Shown here: in pieces, positions 34,350-46,976 of the stretch
How the letters are laid out: each line of letters begins with the position of its first letter
Position numbering within the stretch: the first letter of the stretch is position 1
DNA from: Erodium maritimum
Taxonomy: Eukaryota > Streptophyta > Magnoliopsida > Geraniales > Geraniaceae
DNA length: 64,000 nucleotides
Reading direction: 5' to 3'
NCBI GenBank assembly: GCA_963921825.1
Contig: OY997588.1
Span: 51,592,803 to 51,656,802 of the forward strand
The notes under the pieces: model-generated
The model's database searches: none
Seen by the model: only the letters and a program-made list of their open reading frames with translations
What the model was told of the DNA's origin: nothing
Program-made: the position numbers and the translations under genes

Positions 34350-34580
34350 GGTACCCGACCCGGCCCGTGCATCACACCTGCCCGGAACTAGGCACGGCCC
34401 GTGTGGCACACCGGCCCGGGACCAGGCAACATCTGTGCTGCACACCATGCCAGACCCTGGCACGGTCCGTGCTGTACACCGTGCCGGACCCTGGCACAGT
34501 CCGTGCGGCGTTCCGTGCCGGAACTGGCCCGGTCCGTGCGGCGTTCCATGCAGGAACTTGGCCTGGTCCGTGCGGCGCAT
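34350..34580 (-). repeat. GC-rich minisatellite, about 34-bp period
   Basis: ctggcacggtccgtg-type units start at about 34457, 34491, 34524 and 34558, with more degenerate units to the left. All reading frames stay mostly open, which produces long spurious open frames on both strands. Confidence 0.75.
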
Positions 34581-35470
34581 GCCAATCTGGATAAACCCTT
34601 CTTCTTCTTCTTTCCACTTCGTTTCTACGAATTTCTACCTCAAAAACTCCATTGATGAACTCCCAAAACTCCAAAACAAACCCGATAATCTTTAACACTT
34701 CAATACCCACCATGGGTTTCATCAAAAACAACACAATCCAAGTGATTTCTATCATCAAACTTCATTTCTTCTTCAAAAATCAACATCTAAGCCAAAAACA
34801 CCTTAAACCCAACTACTTCTAGCTTTTCTCCATCAAACCCATGATTCAATTCCATCAAAAACGAATTTGCTTAGGAACTTTACCTTGGAAATGAAGAGTA
34901 GAAGAAGAAAGTGGGGTTTGTGAGATGTTTTGAGGTAGAACCAAGCCAAAGCTTCCACCTTTTCTTCTTGCTTCTTCTTTAAGCTTCCATGGAACCACTC
35001 TCTCTCTCCCTTGGTAATTTCGGCCAAGTAGCAATATTGGGCTGAATTGCTCCCAAATTAATGCCTTTAACCTAATGATGAGATACCCAAAATGCCCCCT
35101 TGCTCTTATCTCCTCAAGACCAAACAATGAGGGTTAAATGGGTCTTTTTAGACCCATTTCTCCTCGTCCAAGCCACCATGGACAAGTGTCCATATGGGGT
35201 CCACTTCCAACCTTAATAAAATCCAGCACTTCTAATTAGTTCGGTTTAGTCATTAATTAGACTTAGTTTGACATGAGTTTGACTTTTTCGTAAAATTAAC
35301 CATTTGAAAGGAAACGACCCAACTAAGCTAACCGTAACGACGACTAAGCTATTTGGGTCCCGGAAAGGTCCTGAATGACTCCCGAAGTCATCGGTTGACT
35401 TTTCCGGTAGAAAGTCAACTTTCACCAAAAATCACCGGTTCGATCGGGATCGACCGGGGCAGTTCTTACA

Positions 35471-35484
35471 ATCTACCCCCTTAA
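35471..35484 (-). other. Polypurine tract of the minus-strand element
   Basis: On the minus strand it reads ttaagggggtagat, adjacent to the LTR, matching the array's taaggggggtagac. Confidence 0.8.
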
Positions 35485-35504
35485 AAGAATTATGTTCTCA
35501 AAAT

Positions 35505-38500
35505 TTAAAACGAACGTATCTCAAGGGTCGAACAGGCTGGGGTACTTCGCACGAACCTCATCCTCGCGCTCCCAGGTCGACTCTGCTCCGTGGTTCCTCC
35601 ACTGCACCCGTACCAGTGGGATAGTCTTGCCACCCAAAACCCGCTCTCGCGTATCCAGAATCCTGACTGGCTGCTCCTCAAACGATACATCCTCAGCTAC
35701 CTCGATGTTCGTCCACTCAATAACGTGGGAGGGGTCCGTAGTGTACTTCCGCAGTTGGGAAACGTGGAAAACGTTATGAACGTTTTAAAGCTGCAGTGGC
35801 AATGCAAGATGGTATGCAACAGCTCCCACTCTGCCCAAAACCTCAAAAGGTCCGATAAACCGCGGGGCCAACTTGTCTCCGCCGCGGTTGAACTGCAATA
35901 ACCCCTTCTTCGGGCTCACCCTCAGAAACATGTGATCACCGACAGTAAACTCGAGAGGGCGTCGCCGTCTATCAGCATAACTCTTTTGTCGGCTCTATGC
36001 GGTCTTCAATCGCTCCCGAATCAGTGCGACCTTCTCGGTCGTCTCCAGGAAAAGCTCCGGACCCAGTAAACTCCTGTCTCCCACCTCTGCCCAACACACG
36101 GGCGAACGACACGGCCTACCATACAACGCCTCAAACGGTGCCATTCCAATACTGGCCTGGAAGCTGTTGTTGTAGGCGAACTCGGCCAATGGTAAGTGGT
36201 ACTTCCATAACCCTCGGAAGTCCAACACACATGCCCACAACATATCCTCTAGGATCTGAATCGTGCGCTCTGACTGACCGTCGGTCTATGGGTGATACGA
36301 TGTACTGAGCAAGACCTCGGTCCCCAGTGCTCTCTGCAAGCTCTCCCCATACCTGGAGGTGAATTGAGGATCCCTGTATGACACAACCGACACTGGAACC
36401 CCGTGAAGACAGATAATCTCCCGAACATATAGACGGCTCAGAGTGTCAACCCTATCAGTCATCCTCATAGCTAAGAAGTGTACCGACTTGGTCAGTCGGT
36501 CGACCACTACCCAAACCGCGTCGTGCCCTCTCGGGGACCTCGACAAGCCACACACGAAGTCCATCGTGACGTGCTCCCACTTCCACTGTGCGATCGACAG
36601 TGGCTGTAATAAAATGGCGGGATGCTGATGATCGGCCTTCACCTGCTGACAAGTGAGGCATCTCGAGACGAACTCTGCGACTGCTCTCCGCATCCCGCTC
36701 CACCAGAACCGCCGTCTGGTATCCCGATACATCTTGGTGCCACCCGGGTGCACAGTAAGACGGGAGTGATGAGACTCTCTCAACACATCGTCTCTACAAC
36801 CGCGCGGCACAAACAGTCCTCCTCAGTAAAGTAGACCCAGATCAGTACCCTGCTCCCAGCCCTCGGTGTCAAAACCGCTGATAATCCTCTCCCGGATCTC
36901 TACCGCCTCGGCATCCTCGGCCTATGCCTCCAGCACACGAGCAACTAGTGTGGGCTGAGCCACCAGCGAACACATGTCCACGCTATCGGTGAGCTCATCA
37001 AGCTTGAGCCCAAACGTGCTCAACTCCTCCATCATGTCCCACTCTCGGACTGATATCCCGGCAAGGCAGTGAGTCCACTTCCTACTCAGGGCATCGGCGA
37101 CGACGTTCACCTTGCCCGGATGGTAGAGTATCTCGAAGTCGTACTCCTCAAGTAGCTCCATCCACCGCCTCTGGCGCATGTTCAAGTCTCGCTGGGAGAA
37201 TATGTACTTGAGACTCTTGTGATCCAAGAACACCCGAAATCGCTCTCCATACAAGTAGTGTCGCCAGCTCTTCAACGCGAAGACGACTGCCGCAACCTCT
37301 AGGTCATGGGTATGGTAGTTGTGCTCGTGTGTCTTCAACTGTCTGGAGCCGTAAGCAACTACCTTCCCGGATTGCATCAAAACACACCCCAGTCCCTCAC
37401 CGGACGCATCACAATACAGATCGTACCCGATCCCGCGCTCCGACACTATCAATACGGGCGCGGTAGTCAGACGAGCCTTCAACTCGGTAAAGGAGTACTC
37501 ACACTCATCAGTCCACACAAACTCGGCTCCCTTGCGTGTTAGAGCAGTCATCGGCGCGGCCAGTCGTGAGAAGTCTTGGACGAACCGTCGATAGTATCAT
37601 GCCAAGCCTAGGAAGCTGCGGATCTCGAAGACACTCTTGGGCCGTGCCCACTTCGAGACCACATCGATCTTCGCCGGATCGACTAGTATACCCTCTCGAG
37701 ACATAACATGCCCGAGGAACTTCACCTCGGCGAGCCAAAAATCGCACTTCTCCAGGTTACCGTACAACTGGTGAGTGCGCAATAATGTCAAAACTGTCCT
37801 CAAATGCTCCACGTGCGCCTCCTCACCCGGCGAATAAATCAGAATATCATCTACGAATACCACGACGAACTGGTCCAAGTACGGTCTGAAGATCCCGTTC
37901 ATCAGATCCATGAACGCTGCAGGCGCGTTCGTCAACCCGAACGGCATCACCAGGAACTCGTAGTGCCCATACCGAGTCCGAAATGCGGTCTTCGCCACAT
38001 CCTCCTACCAAACCCTCAGATGATAATACCCAGATCGCATATCAATCTTCGAGAAGCACTTCGCTCCTCTCAGCTGATCGAACAAGTCATCGATCCTCGG
38101 CATCGGGTAGCGATTCTTCACCGTGACCCGGTTCAACTTCCGGTAATCGATGCACATCCTTAATGCTCCGCCCTTCTTCTTCACGAAGAGGGCGGGTGCT
38201 CCCCACGGTGAAGCACTCGGTTGGATAAATCCCTTCTCCCGAAGCTCCTCGAGTTGTCGGTTCTGGTCGACCAACTCGGCTGGTGCAAACCGGTACGGGG
38301 CCATGGATATTGGCGCCGTTCCCGGTATCAAGTCGATCCTGAACTCAACCTCGCGCGCAGGCGGTAATCCTGACAGCACCTCCGGAAAGACATCCGGGAA
38401 CTCACATACCACTCGCGGCAGCTCTCTACTCTGCACGGTCTCCACGTCATCTCCTACGGTCAATGCTTACAAGAGAACTCCGCTCCTACTACCCAAGACA

Positions 38501-38830
38501 CAAGTGACGATCGTGTCGCCCGATACTACAGTCACCTGGCGTCGATAGCAGTCGATCGACGCCCGGTACCTCGCTAACAAGTCCATCCCCAAGATCACGT
38601 CAAATTTCATCATGTCCAACACAAGAAAATCACCAGAAAAAGGACAATCAGCCACTCTAATCTCACAAGCACGACATACGGTACTCAGGACCACCTCTCC
38701 CGTAACCGGGGTGTCAAGACATAGAGGTCGACTCAAAGACTCTAGCCTCAATCCCAACATATCAGCGAAAGAAGAAGAGATGAAAGAGTGTGATGCCCCA
38801 GTATCAAATAAGAAAGACGCCTAGGAATTG
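35505..38830 (-). pseudogene. pol region of the minus-strand Tekay-like element (fossil)
   Basis: Recognisable on the minus strand: protease piece with VILGMDLLARYRASIDCY; RT with [20 protein letters not shown] and [17 protein letters not shown] followed by FVDDILIYS; RNase H with [19 protein letters not shown] and [20 protein letters not shown]; integrase with [28 protein letters not shown] and the core segment MDFVCGLSRSPRG; and GRPCRSPVCWAEVGD near the integrase C-terminus. Many breaks interrupt the frame. The protein sequence is clearly the same clade as the 9655 array but diverged. Confidence 0.9.
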
Positions 38831-38849
38831 TAAAGCAAGCACGTACCTT

Positions 38850-40280
38850 GAGTAGCCTCATGGCCGGAGTGACGTCCCTCAGCTCGAGAGTCAGAGACCG
38901 TGTACACCCTTCCCTGTGGTGCCTGAAGTCCGCCTCTCGGGGGTGGTGGAAGTGCCACCTGCTGTGCAGCTCTCTGCCTCGGCGCTGGCGCGCTCGCTGT
39001 CTGCCGTAGGGCTCTCGGTGCCTGAGCCTGACGCTGGTGAAACTGAGGTGACTGCCCAGTCTGTGACTGCTGCGGTCGTGGAGCCGATCTCTCTCCAAAC
39101 CGATCGGGGCACCTAGCAGCGAAGTGTCCAGGTCGTCCGCATTGGTGGCATAGCGGCGGCCCGACACTCTGCCTCCACTCAGGTCTGCCCGCTGGACGAT
39201 CTGCTGGTCCGCTGCCCCTCGGACAGTCTCGCGCCACGTGGCCCTGCTGCCCGCACTGAAAACACGCCCGCTCTATCGGTGCAGGTCCTACGGATGCCAC
39301 TGATCCGACCTGTCGCGTCCCTCTCAGCTGTGTCTGGGACTGGAACGATCCCGAGGTCCTCTGTCTCCTCAGATCACGGGCCTTAGACGGTCTCAAAGAG
39401 CCGCTCGGTCTCGGCATGCTCTCCGGAACTCTGGCTGCCTCACGGAAGCGTCGCTCCACTGTAGTGCCTGATCCACCAGGTCCGAGTATACCTGGGTCCT
39501 CATAACGGTGACCCGATCCGCAATCGCAGGGCGAAGCCCTACCTCAAACCGTCTGCAGCGGTGAGCCTAAGTCTGCACCATCTCTTGGGAAAATCGGGAC
39601 AAGCAGGTGAACTTCGCCCCGTACTCGGACACAGTCATCCCCTCTTGACGCAGTTCCAGGAACTGCTGGTGCCTGTCATCCAATACTAACTGCGGGATGT
39701 ACTGCTCCAGGAATCGTTGTCCAAACAGCGGAAAGTCATCCCCCACTCGCGCCTACTCGCGCTGCCACCAATGGTATGCATCTCCCTCCAGCTGGAATGC
39801 CGCAAAATATACTCTCATGCCACCATCCATTATTCCAGACGTATCCAAGTTCCGGGTCATCCGCTCTAGCCATCTCTCGACTGCCTCGCGGTCTGGCTCC
39901 ACGGAAAAGATAGGTGTGCCTAGCCTGCGGAAGTCTCGCAGCGCCTGAGCGGTGTGGTTGTCGACCTGACTAGGCCTCACGATGGCGGCTGCAGTGGCAG
40001 CAGGCACAACCTCTAGTGTCGGGGCCATAGCCTCCCTCTGGGCGATGATCGCCGCTAGACCCTGAACTGTGCGAGTCAGCTCCAGAGCTGCCGCCTGGGT
40101 AGGCTCGGTGACAGGTGGAACCCTAGGTGAAAGTCCCGATGGTTCAGTCTCAACTCTCTCCTGCCCCTCGGTGGATGTACCCTAGGCGCTCGTTGCCCCT
40201 GCCGACTCAATGGCAGGTGGCTGCCCTCGGCCCCCAACTGGCCGGCTCCTGGTGCCTCGTGGTACGTAGGTCGGCGTCAT
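38850..40280 (-). pseudogene. gag region of the minus-strand Tekay-like element (fossil)
   Basis: The start region near 40280 reads MTPTYVPRGTRSRP. DAYHWWQRE appears in the capsid part, and two CCHC knuckles (CFQCGQQGHVARDC and CHQCGRPGHFAARC) lie near 39100-39280. Between and after them the sequence is rich in Gln, Pro and Ser. It is broken in several places. Confidence 0.8.
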
Positions 40281-40800
40281 GTCGTATATCCGCTGCACGG
40301 ATAACGCACATGTTCAGTTTCTTAAATTTGCATAATGCGACGCGCTTAAATAACTAGCGTTCACACACGTTTCACATAAGTCACACTCGAACTAATAGTA
40401 TACTTAGTATAGTATAGTCATACAATTTCACACAACCAGAGAAGTCCGCACACTAGTGCATCACAAGTCAAACACACAATTCAACAATTTCACACACGAG
40501 TCACACAATTCATAAATCATACCACCCAGCAATTCCACATTAGACAAACATCAACTTAGATTCAAGTTCTTAACATGTCCTCTTTCTATTATAACATTCA
40601 TGTTGACATCGTGTCGTTACAACCCGGTTCAGGCATCCCCGAATTACGTTGTAACCACTTGACATCCCCCCCGTCACGTTCGACTACAGTGGCCCCTATA
40701 ATCGAATCGTGATGGTACAAACACTTCAGTTTTGCAGAAATTTGGGCATGACCCGTTCGTAATTTACACTAACCCTCCGCTTACGCGGGACATCCAAATC

Positions 40801-40805
40801 ACAAC
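40801..40805. repeat. Target-site duplication, left copy (Athila-like)
   Basis: acaac, repeated at 48374-48378. Confidence 0.88.
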
Positions 40806-41013
40806 TGATGTGGACATAAAATACATCTATTTTAGATGTCATTAGCCCACATTTGTGCTCTTTTTAGTCCCGAGTTAGTATGAAATGATGCATTTTACTC
40901 TCGTATTGTGTATTTGGTCTTGTTTCAGGGTTCATCAAGTTTTCGGGGTAAAAAGGGGCAATTCGGGAGTGAAACGGAGCAAATTTGGAAGTTGGACATA
41001 AGTGTCAGCAACA

Positions 41014-41160
41014 TGCACCAGTTTGTTGCACGCCGTGCAACAAACTGGTGCACTCTGGACAGAGGAGTCAAGAAAATGCACCAGTTTGTTGCACGGCGTG
41101 CAAGAAACTGGTGCAACTTAAGTGCACCAGAAACTTGCACGGCGTGCAAGCGACTGTGCA
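41014..41160. repeat. Cluster of three palindromes in the 5' LTR
   Basis: 41014-41052 is a perfect palindrome with 19-base arms (tgcaccagtttgttgcacg) around one base. 41077-41115 is the same palindrome with one mismatch. 41123-41160 is a weaker third copy. All lie 60-210 bases upstream of the TATA box and recur in the 3' LTR. Confidence 0.92.
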
Positions 41161-41219
41161 AGCGTCAAAAACGCGATTTCCAGCTGCGTTTCCTATTTTT
41201 TATCAGAGTTAACCCGTCA

Positions 41220-41227
41220 TATAAAAG
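41220..41227 (+). promoter_or_regulatory. TATA box of the Athila-like LTR
   Basis: tataaaag in the context gtcatataaaaggga, the best core promoter in the LTR. Transcription would start about 30 bases downstream. The same sequence occurs at 47391 in the 3' LTR. Confidence 0.65.
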
Positions 41228-42208
41228 GGAATTTAGGTCAGATTGGAGGGGATCACGAATTGGAGGAGAAAAACACACTTTGGAGCTTGGAGAACTTGGA
41301 GAGAAGATCGAAGCAAGAGATTAGAACATCAAGGTTTTGTGTAATTGAATTGAAACTTGATATTGGTATTACTCTTAATGTTCAATATGAATCTCAGTGT
41401 TTTATTCATCTCTATGTGTTCTTATTCTCGCACTATGAACTAAACTCTCATGATCTAGGGCTAGGGGTGAAGATGTGATGAGTGGAATTAACTTGTTTGG
41501 GTTATGCATTTGTTAACTAGCATTAGGATTTCGTTTATTTAATTCCGTTCGTAATGCTACATTGCCTTGATCACGTATATGTATGATTTAATCTTGTTAA
41601 CCAACAATTGAGAAATGAGGTTAGGAAGAGGAAAAAGGAATTAAATAGCTCGGGTTTTAATCTAAGCCAGAATATGGTTAGACTGACACGAGTGCAATAG
41701 CCATAGGAGTAAAACCCGAAAGTTAGAGGAATTCATAGAATATAATGCTATATACCGCTCTACACCTAGATTAGAGATAATTAGGTGGACCGAGTATGTT
41801 AGGGTCCTAATACGATCGAGAGATGGTTAGGACTATACTTAGAGAATTCCCGTTGCCCTCAGAATAATATTAGTTGCAAATGTATACCGAACCCCGTTAA
41901 ATCATTCATCACATTCGAATCCCGTTAATGTCCTAGATCGCTTTTTATCTCTGATTTACAATCTTGTTGTGACTTTGTGCTTATTTTCGGATCATTCATA
42001 TAATCTCGTTACTCGCATGAATTTACATTTTACAAAACCAAACCAATCACCGTTATAGGAATAGCTTGATTATCGGATTAACTAACTAAAGAGCTTGTCT
42101 AATTGCTCCCTTGGGTACGATATCTCGGACTTAAAACCCGAATACTACTTGACGACCGGTACGCTTGCCGTACCATTCTGAGGGTTAAATCTCGGAGTGT
42201 CAAGTTAA

Positions 42209-42225
42209 TGGCGCCGTTGCCGGGG
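42209..42225 (+). other. Primer binding site, tRNA-Asp type
   Basis: tggcgccgttgccgggg, complementary to the 3' end of plant tRNA-Asp, six bases after the LTR. This primer is characteristic of Athila-type elements. Confidence 0.88.
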
Positions 42226-42310
42226 AGCAACTAAGGCAACTCTGATACGTTTATAATTCGTATTAAGACTATTTCATTTTCTATTTATTTTATTTAATTT
42301 AATTTTGTGT

Positions 42311-43600
42311 ATGCAATTACGGTCTCACCCCTCTCCGAGTTTGTTAACTACAGATATTTCAGAGGTCGAGAGGAACGCTAGGTTTGCAAAGCGTCAAGGG
42401 AAGAAAGCTATGAGTCATCACTCTGAAACGAGTCATCACTCGGATAATGAGGATAAGCAGGATGACATTCAAAGGGAAGCAATCCAGCCGAGGAATGAAA
42501 ACCCAATCAGGGAGCAGAATCGGGTTCCTCCGAGCTTTAATCCACTGTTTGCTCCGGAAGAACCACCAAGGCAAAGGGCATTGATGGAGTATGGAACTCC
42601 ATCACTCCGAGGAATTGAAGGCAGCATTGTCGCACCACCAGTCACGAACTCGACATTTGAGATCAAGACATCAGTTATCAACCTGGTGAGAGGTGACCCA
42701 TTCCATGGGAATGCACACGAGGATCCGTTGGAACACTTAACAACGTTTCTCGAGCTGTGTGACACATTCAGGTATAATGGAGTGTCAAGTGATGCAGTGC
42801 GTCTTCGGCTTTTCCCCTTCTCATTGAAGGATAAAGCAAGTAAGTGGTTGCGTGAGATGCCCACTGGGAGCATCAGAACATGGGACCAGTTAGTGGATGC
42901 TTTTATGAACCAATTCTTCCCACCTAAGAAGACAATAAAGCTGAGGGCAGACATTAACACATTTTCCCAACAAGGTGATGAGACATTGGTGGATGCATGG
43001 GAAAGGTTCTCTGATTTGCTGAGGCAGTGTCCACATCATGGGCAACCACTATGGGTGTAGCTACAGACTTTCTATTCGAGTTTGAATGAAGTCAGTCAAG
43101 GTCAGTTGGATTCAGCAGCGGGAGGCTCTTTTGTGCAGTTGACTCCAGAGAACAATGTAGCTCTCTTGAACCTGATGGCTTCTAATAGAGTCTGGCAGTC
43201 CAGCAGAAGAGGTGCAGGAACTAAGGGGACGGTCAATGCAGTGGAGTCATCCTCAATGAACAAAGTGGTGGGCCAGATTGTGCAGAGTGTGACAAGAAAG
43301 TTGGATGCCATGCAGGTACCTTCATTTATAGATCCCATTGATTACATTGAAGGTATTGGAGAACCTCAGGGAGAAACTGCAAATTTTGTGGGCAACCAGA
43401 GGAAGCCAAATTATGACCCGTTCTCCTCTACCTACAATGAAGGACGGAAAGACCACCCGAACATGGCCTGGAAACCCCAAGGGCAGAATCAAGGTTCTTC
43501 TGGGTATCAACAGAGACCTCAAGGACAGGGCTATCAACAAAGACCCCAAAACCAGCAGTATCAGCAAAAGTCTCAGAATCAGCAGCCCCAGAATGCACCA
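42311..43600 (+). pseudogene. Athila-like gag region (fossil)
   Basis: The first ATG is at 42311 (MQLRSHPSPS). A retrotransposon gag domain follows: NLVRGDPFHGNAHEDPLEH, LRLFPFSLKDKASKWLREMP and FMNQFFPPKKT (about 42670-42940), typical of Athila. A Gln-rich low-complexity region (about 43480-43620) comes after it. The reading frame shows about one break. Confidence 0.87.
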
Positions 43601-45103
43601 CCACAAGAGTCCTCCTCCAAACTAGAGCAGATGATGCTAACTATGATGGCACAGATGAAGGAGGATAGTGAGCTGCACAAGGCAGCTATGCAAGAGCAGA
43701 AGACAACTATGCAAGAGCAGAAGACAGTGAACCGGAACAATGATTCCCGGTTCCAAAAGTTGGAAACCCAGATGAGTCAACTGGCCAATGCAATGAATTC
43801 GAGGGCTCCTGGAAGCCTCCCGAGCAACACAGAAAGGAACCCTAGGGAGAGTGTCAATGCCATATTTTTGAGTAGTGGCCAAACGCATGAGGAACCACAA
43901 GCTGTAGTAGAAGTGGAAAAACAAGAAGTAGAGATCGAGGGGCACGCTTCAGGTAAGAAGGTAAGGGAGTCCGATGTTGAATCAGAAACTTGGACTCCAC
44001 CTCCTCCTTTTCCTTCAGTTATTAAGAAAAACAAGCTTGATGATCAATATGCAAAGTTTTTGAATGTTTTTAAGAAACTTGAGATTAATATGCCTTTCCT
44101 TGAAGCTTTAACTAGTATGCCCAAAATTGCTAAATGCCTGAAAGATTTGTTGGGTAGCAAGAGAAAATTATTAGAGGGGGAAATTGTGAACTTGAATGAG
44201 GAATGCTCTGCTGTGTTGTTGAATAAACTTCCACCTAAACTCAAAGATCCAGGCACCTTCTCGATTCCCTGTAAAATAGGTAACATACAATTTGACAAGT
44301 CCTTATGCGATTTAGGAGCAAGTATTAATTTAATGTCACTGTCCATGTTTAGGAAGTTAGGACTTGGGAATGAACCTACACCAACCTCTGTGACCCTACA
44401 ACTAGCGGATAGATCTATTAAGTACCCTAGGGGAATCATAGAAGATGTACTTGTGAAGGTTGGGGACTTCATCTACCCTGCAGATTTCATAGTCTTGGAT
44501 ATGGAGGAAGATCATAGAATTCCTCTTATTATGGGGAGACCTTTCTTGGCTACTTCTAGAGCCCTTATTGATGTAGAAAAGGGAGAAATAATAGTGAGAT
44601 ATGGTGAGCAGCAGAAAGTGTTTCATGTACTGAAGGATAGGACTGACTCTAGGAAAGAAGATAAGATCTCGAAAGTTGAGTCTATAGGTATTAGAGATGA
44701 GCAACAATCCAGAATTCACCAAATGGCTAGTGTAGATCACTCACAAGTTGAATTAGAAAAACCTGTTAGAACAGATCAGAAAGTCAAACTCAAATCTCTT
44801 CCTGATAATCTGAAATATGTATATCTGAATGAGAATGACTTGTACCCTATTGTAATACCAGGTGACTTATCTAATGGTAGGGAAGGAGAATTGTTGAATG
44901 TACTCAGGGAAAAGAGTAAAGTTTTAGGTGAAACTTTAACTCATATTCGAGGTTGTAATCCTTCTTGTTACATGTGCAGGATCCTGGTGGAGAATGACCT
45001 GAGCTTGGTGGTTAATGTGTGGAAGAAGCCGAAAGAGATTAGTGAAGGTGTTTGGGCGAGAGAAAGCCTCGCATCACTTTCCAATGAACCTTTAAGAGGA
45101 TAA
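43601..45103 (+). pseudogene. Athila-like gag C-terminus and protease region (fossil)
   Basis: A Met/Gln-rich helical segment with a short EQKTTMQ repeat, then a retropepsin-like domain: CDLGASINLMSLSMF (about 44307-44352) with the Asp-Leu-Gly-Ala active-site form normal in Athila, then FIVLDMEEDHRIPLIMGRPF (about 44488-44548). Downstream, the sequence that usually leads into RT runs out near 45000, and no RT motif is found. Confidence 0.85.
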
Positions 45104-46976
45104 AACGGGGGGCTTAGGCCGCCCCTTTCGTCGAGCTAACGACGTTAAACAAATGCGCTTGTTGGGAGGCACCCCAACTATGGATTGGAGAGCGTATGGA
45201 TATTGACTACACGCGAGGCGCCAGGCTCCTACGGGCTTGATCGGGCGAGGAGTTCTCCATTCATCTATGCACCACAGGATCCCCACGTCAGTGGCGTACC
45301 ACACATCGGTTCTTCGAGGGGCAGTTTTCTTACCCTCTTGCTTATTATTGTTTTTTCGCTATTTTACTCCTATATGTCATCTGGTGGGTGCCGAGCACCT
45401 GAATTGTTGTGCTGATAGTATAAACATATAGGATTGTATGGTGGTTGAATCTATGCTAATTGACAAGTGTTGGGTGACATGTTCTGAATATTTGTTGTGG
45501 GATACATCTGGTCAATTATGTTAGAGTCGCACTGGGGACAGTGCTGTGTTTTAAAGTGTGGGGTGGGGTGCTTGCATTTCATTTCACACTTTTGGTCTGC
45601 ATATTGTGCTGCATTGAAAAAAAAATCAAAAATCAAAAAAATATTTTCTGGTGATATGATTGAGTAAGAGAGTGCAGGATCTTAGGATTTCGATGATTGA
45701 ACTGTTACACATGCCAATTTCTTACAGTGTTCAAATAATACATAGATTAGCATGAATCGATTAAGTAGAGTAAGCACATGCATTAAGATCGCTCTTTTGT
45801 TTGCACTCTGAGTGTTTACTTGATTAGTCGTTGTTTCCTGTGATTCATATGCATTGTAAGTTGAGTCTAGAACTACTTGTGTATCCCATTCGAGACGAAA
45901 TAGAGTGAGGAACATGGTTAAATTGAGAAAATGATTTTAGGCCATCTTTGGAACGTTTGAGCCAAATCTCTAACCTTACTTTATTTTCTTAGTCACCCAT
46001 TTTGAGCCTATGGCCTTTCGTTTCTAACCATTACATTACAAACCTATGTGCCCATCATTTCTTGTATATCCTCATGTTTGAACCCATATTTCGTGTCTTA
46101 TGTGCTTCATGAGAGGGGGTATTGGGAATTTATTTGTGAGTTGAGTGAGTACAAAGAAAATGAAGTTCTTCATGATAATGTGCCATTTGGTTTGTAGAGA
46201 AAAAAGAAAGAGCAAATAAGATAGAAATCTCTCTTGTACCTAAGAAATTTTAATGGGTAAGAAAAAGTATACAAAATCAAGAGAAGAGAAACGAAAAGGT
46301 GAAATAAAAGGGGCATAAAGAAAAAAAAAATTAGCCCAACAAGTAGACTCAAAAAGAGTGTCTAAGGAATCGTTTGGTGAAGACTTGTGGTGAAAGTAAG
46401 CGGGATGTGTGAAAAGTGGTTAGGGGTGTGAGATGAAGCATGTTTGACACGTTTTATTTTATGAGCTTCGTGTTTTAAATCCGTTTCATGCCCTTTGCCT
46501 AGCCATACATTACAAGCCGAATATAAGTCCTTTTTGATTCTTGATTGCCATGATTCCTCACGATTAGTGGAGATGGGATTAACTAGTAGCATATGAATCT
46601 CAAAGATCCGTGTAGTAGGGAAAAGAGGAAGCACGCTAGTAAAGTGAACAAGGGGGTGCATGTTAGAAGAGTCGGTCTTTAATGTGAGTAGCAACTTTCT
46701 TATTTGCGTTCATCGGTTTATGTGTTTTCTTGAACTTTGCTCGATTTTGTGGTGTGTAATTCTGAGAAAGCTCTTATGATCAGCAAGCACACTTTAACTC
46801 AGCCATCACCAAATTTTCGTAACCTTTTTGCATGCTGCATCTTTATTTTACCATGCTTGAATAAAGGAGGCCCGGACTCCTCCTATCGAGGTGAACCTCG
46901 GGGTTTAACCGGGACATATCATACTACTTTGTTAGTTTAATTTTCTCGGGGCGAGAAAAGCTTAAGTGTGGGGTGT
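45104..46976 (+). other. Noncoding 3' internal region of the Athila-like element
   Basis: No domain is seen. It opens with a conserved-looking phrase, ttgttgggaggcacccca (45158-45175), known from long noncoding tails of Athila-type elements. A polypurine-like aaagtgtggggtgggg lies at 45553-45568, and the true polypurine tract, taagtgtggggtgt, at 46963-46976 directly before the LTR. Confidence 0.6.

Larger units (their letters stand above)
32791..35470 (-). repeat. 3' LTR of the minus-strand Tekay-like element
   Basis: On the minus strand it begins TGTAAGAACTGCC next to the polypurine tract and ends ...TTTGAGGCGTGATA, comparable to the array's GGCGTGACA end. Length 2,680 bp. It contains a degenerate 'cggcctagat...accgg' repeat (33370-33650), a 14-base G run (33073-33086) and a GC-rich minisatellite (34350-34580). 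Confidence 0.8.
40806..42202 (+). repeat. Athila-like 5' LTR
   Basis: TG...CA, 1,397 bp. It holds a TATA box and a hairpin cluster, and is almost identical to the 3' LTR. Confidence 0.92.

Noticed and set aside
34236-34758. Overlapping open frames on both strands near 34.3-34.7 kb
   Set aside because: They are products of the GC-rich 34-bp minisatellite in the minus-strand LTR.
41014-41160. The hairpin cluster as a tRNA, microRNA gene or terminator
   Set aside because: There is no tRNA cloverleaf. The perfect arms and tandem arrangement inside an LTR, upstream of its TATA box, fit a repeat or cis element better. A small-RNA role is left as an open question.
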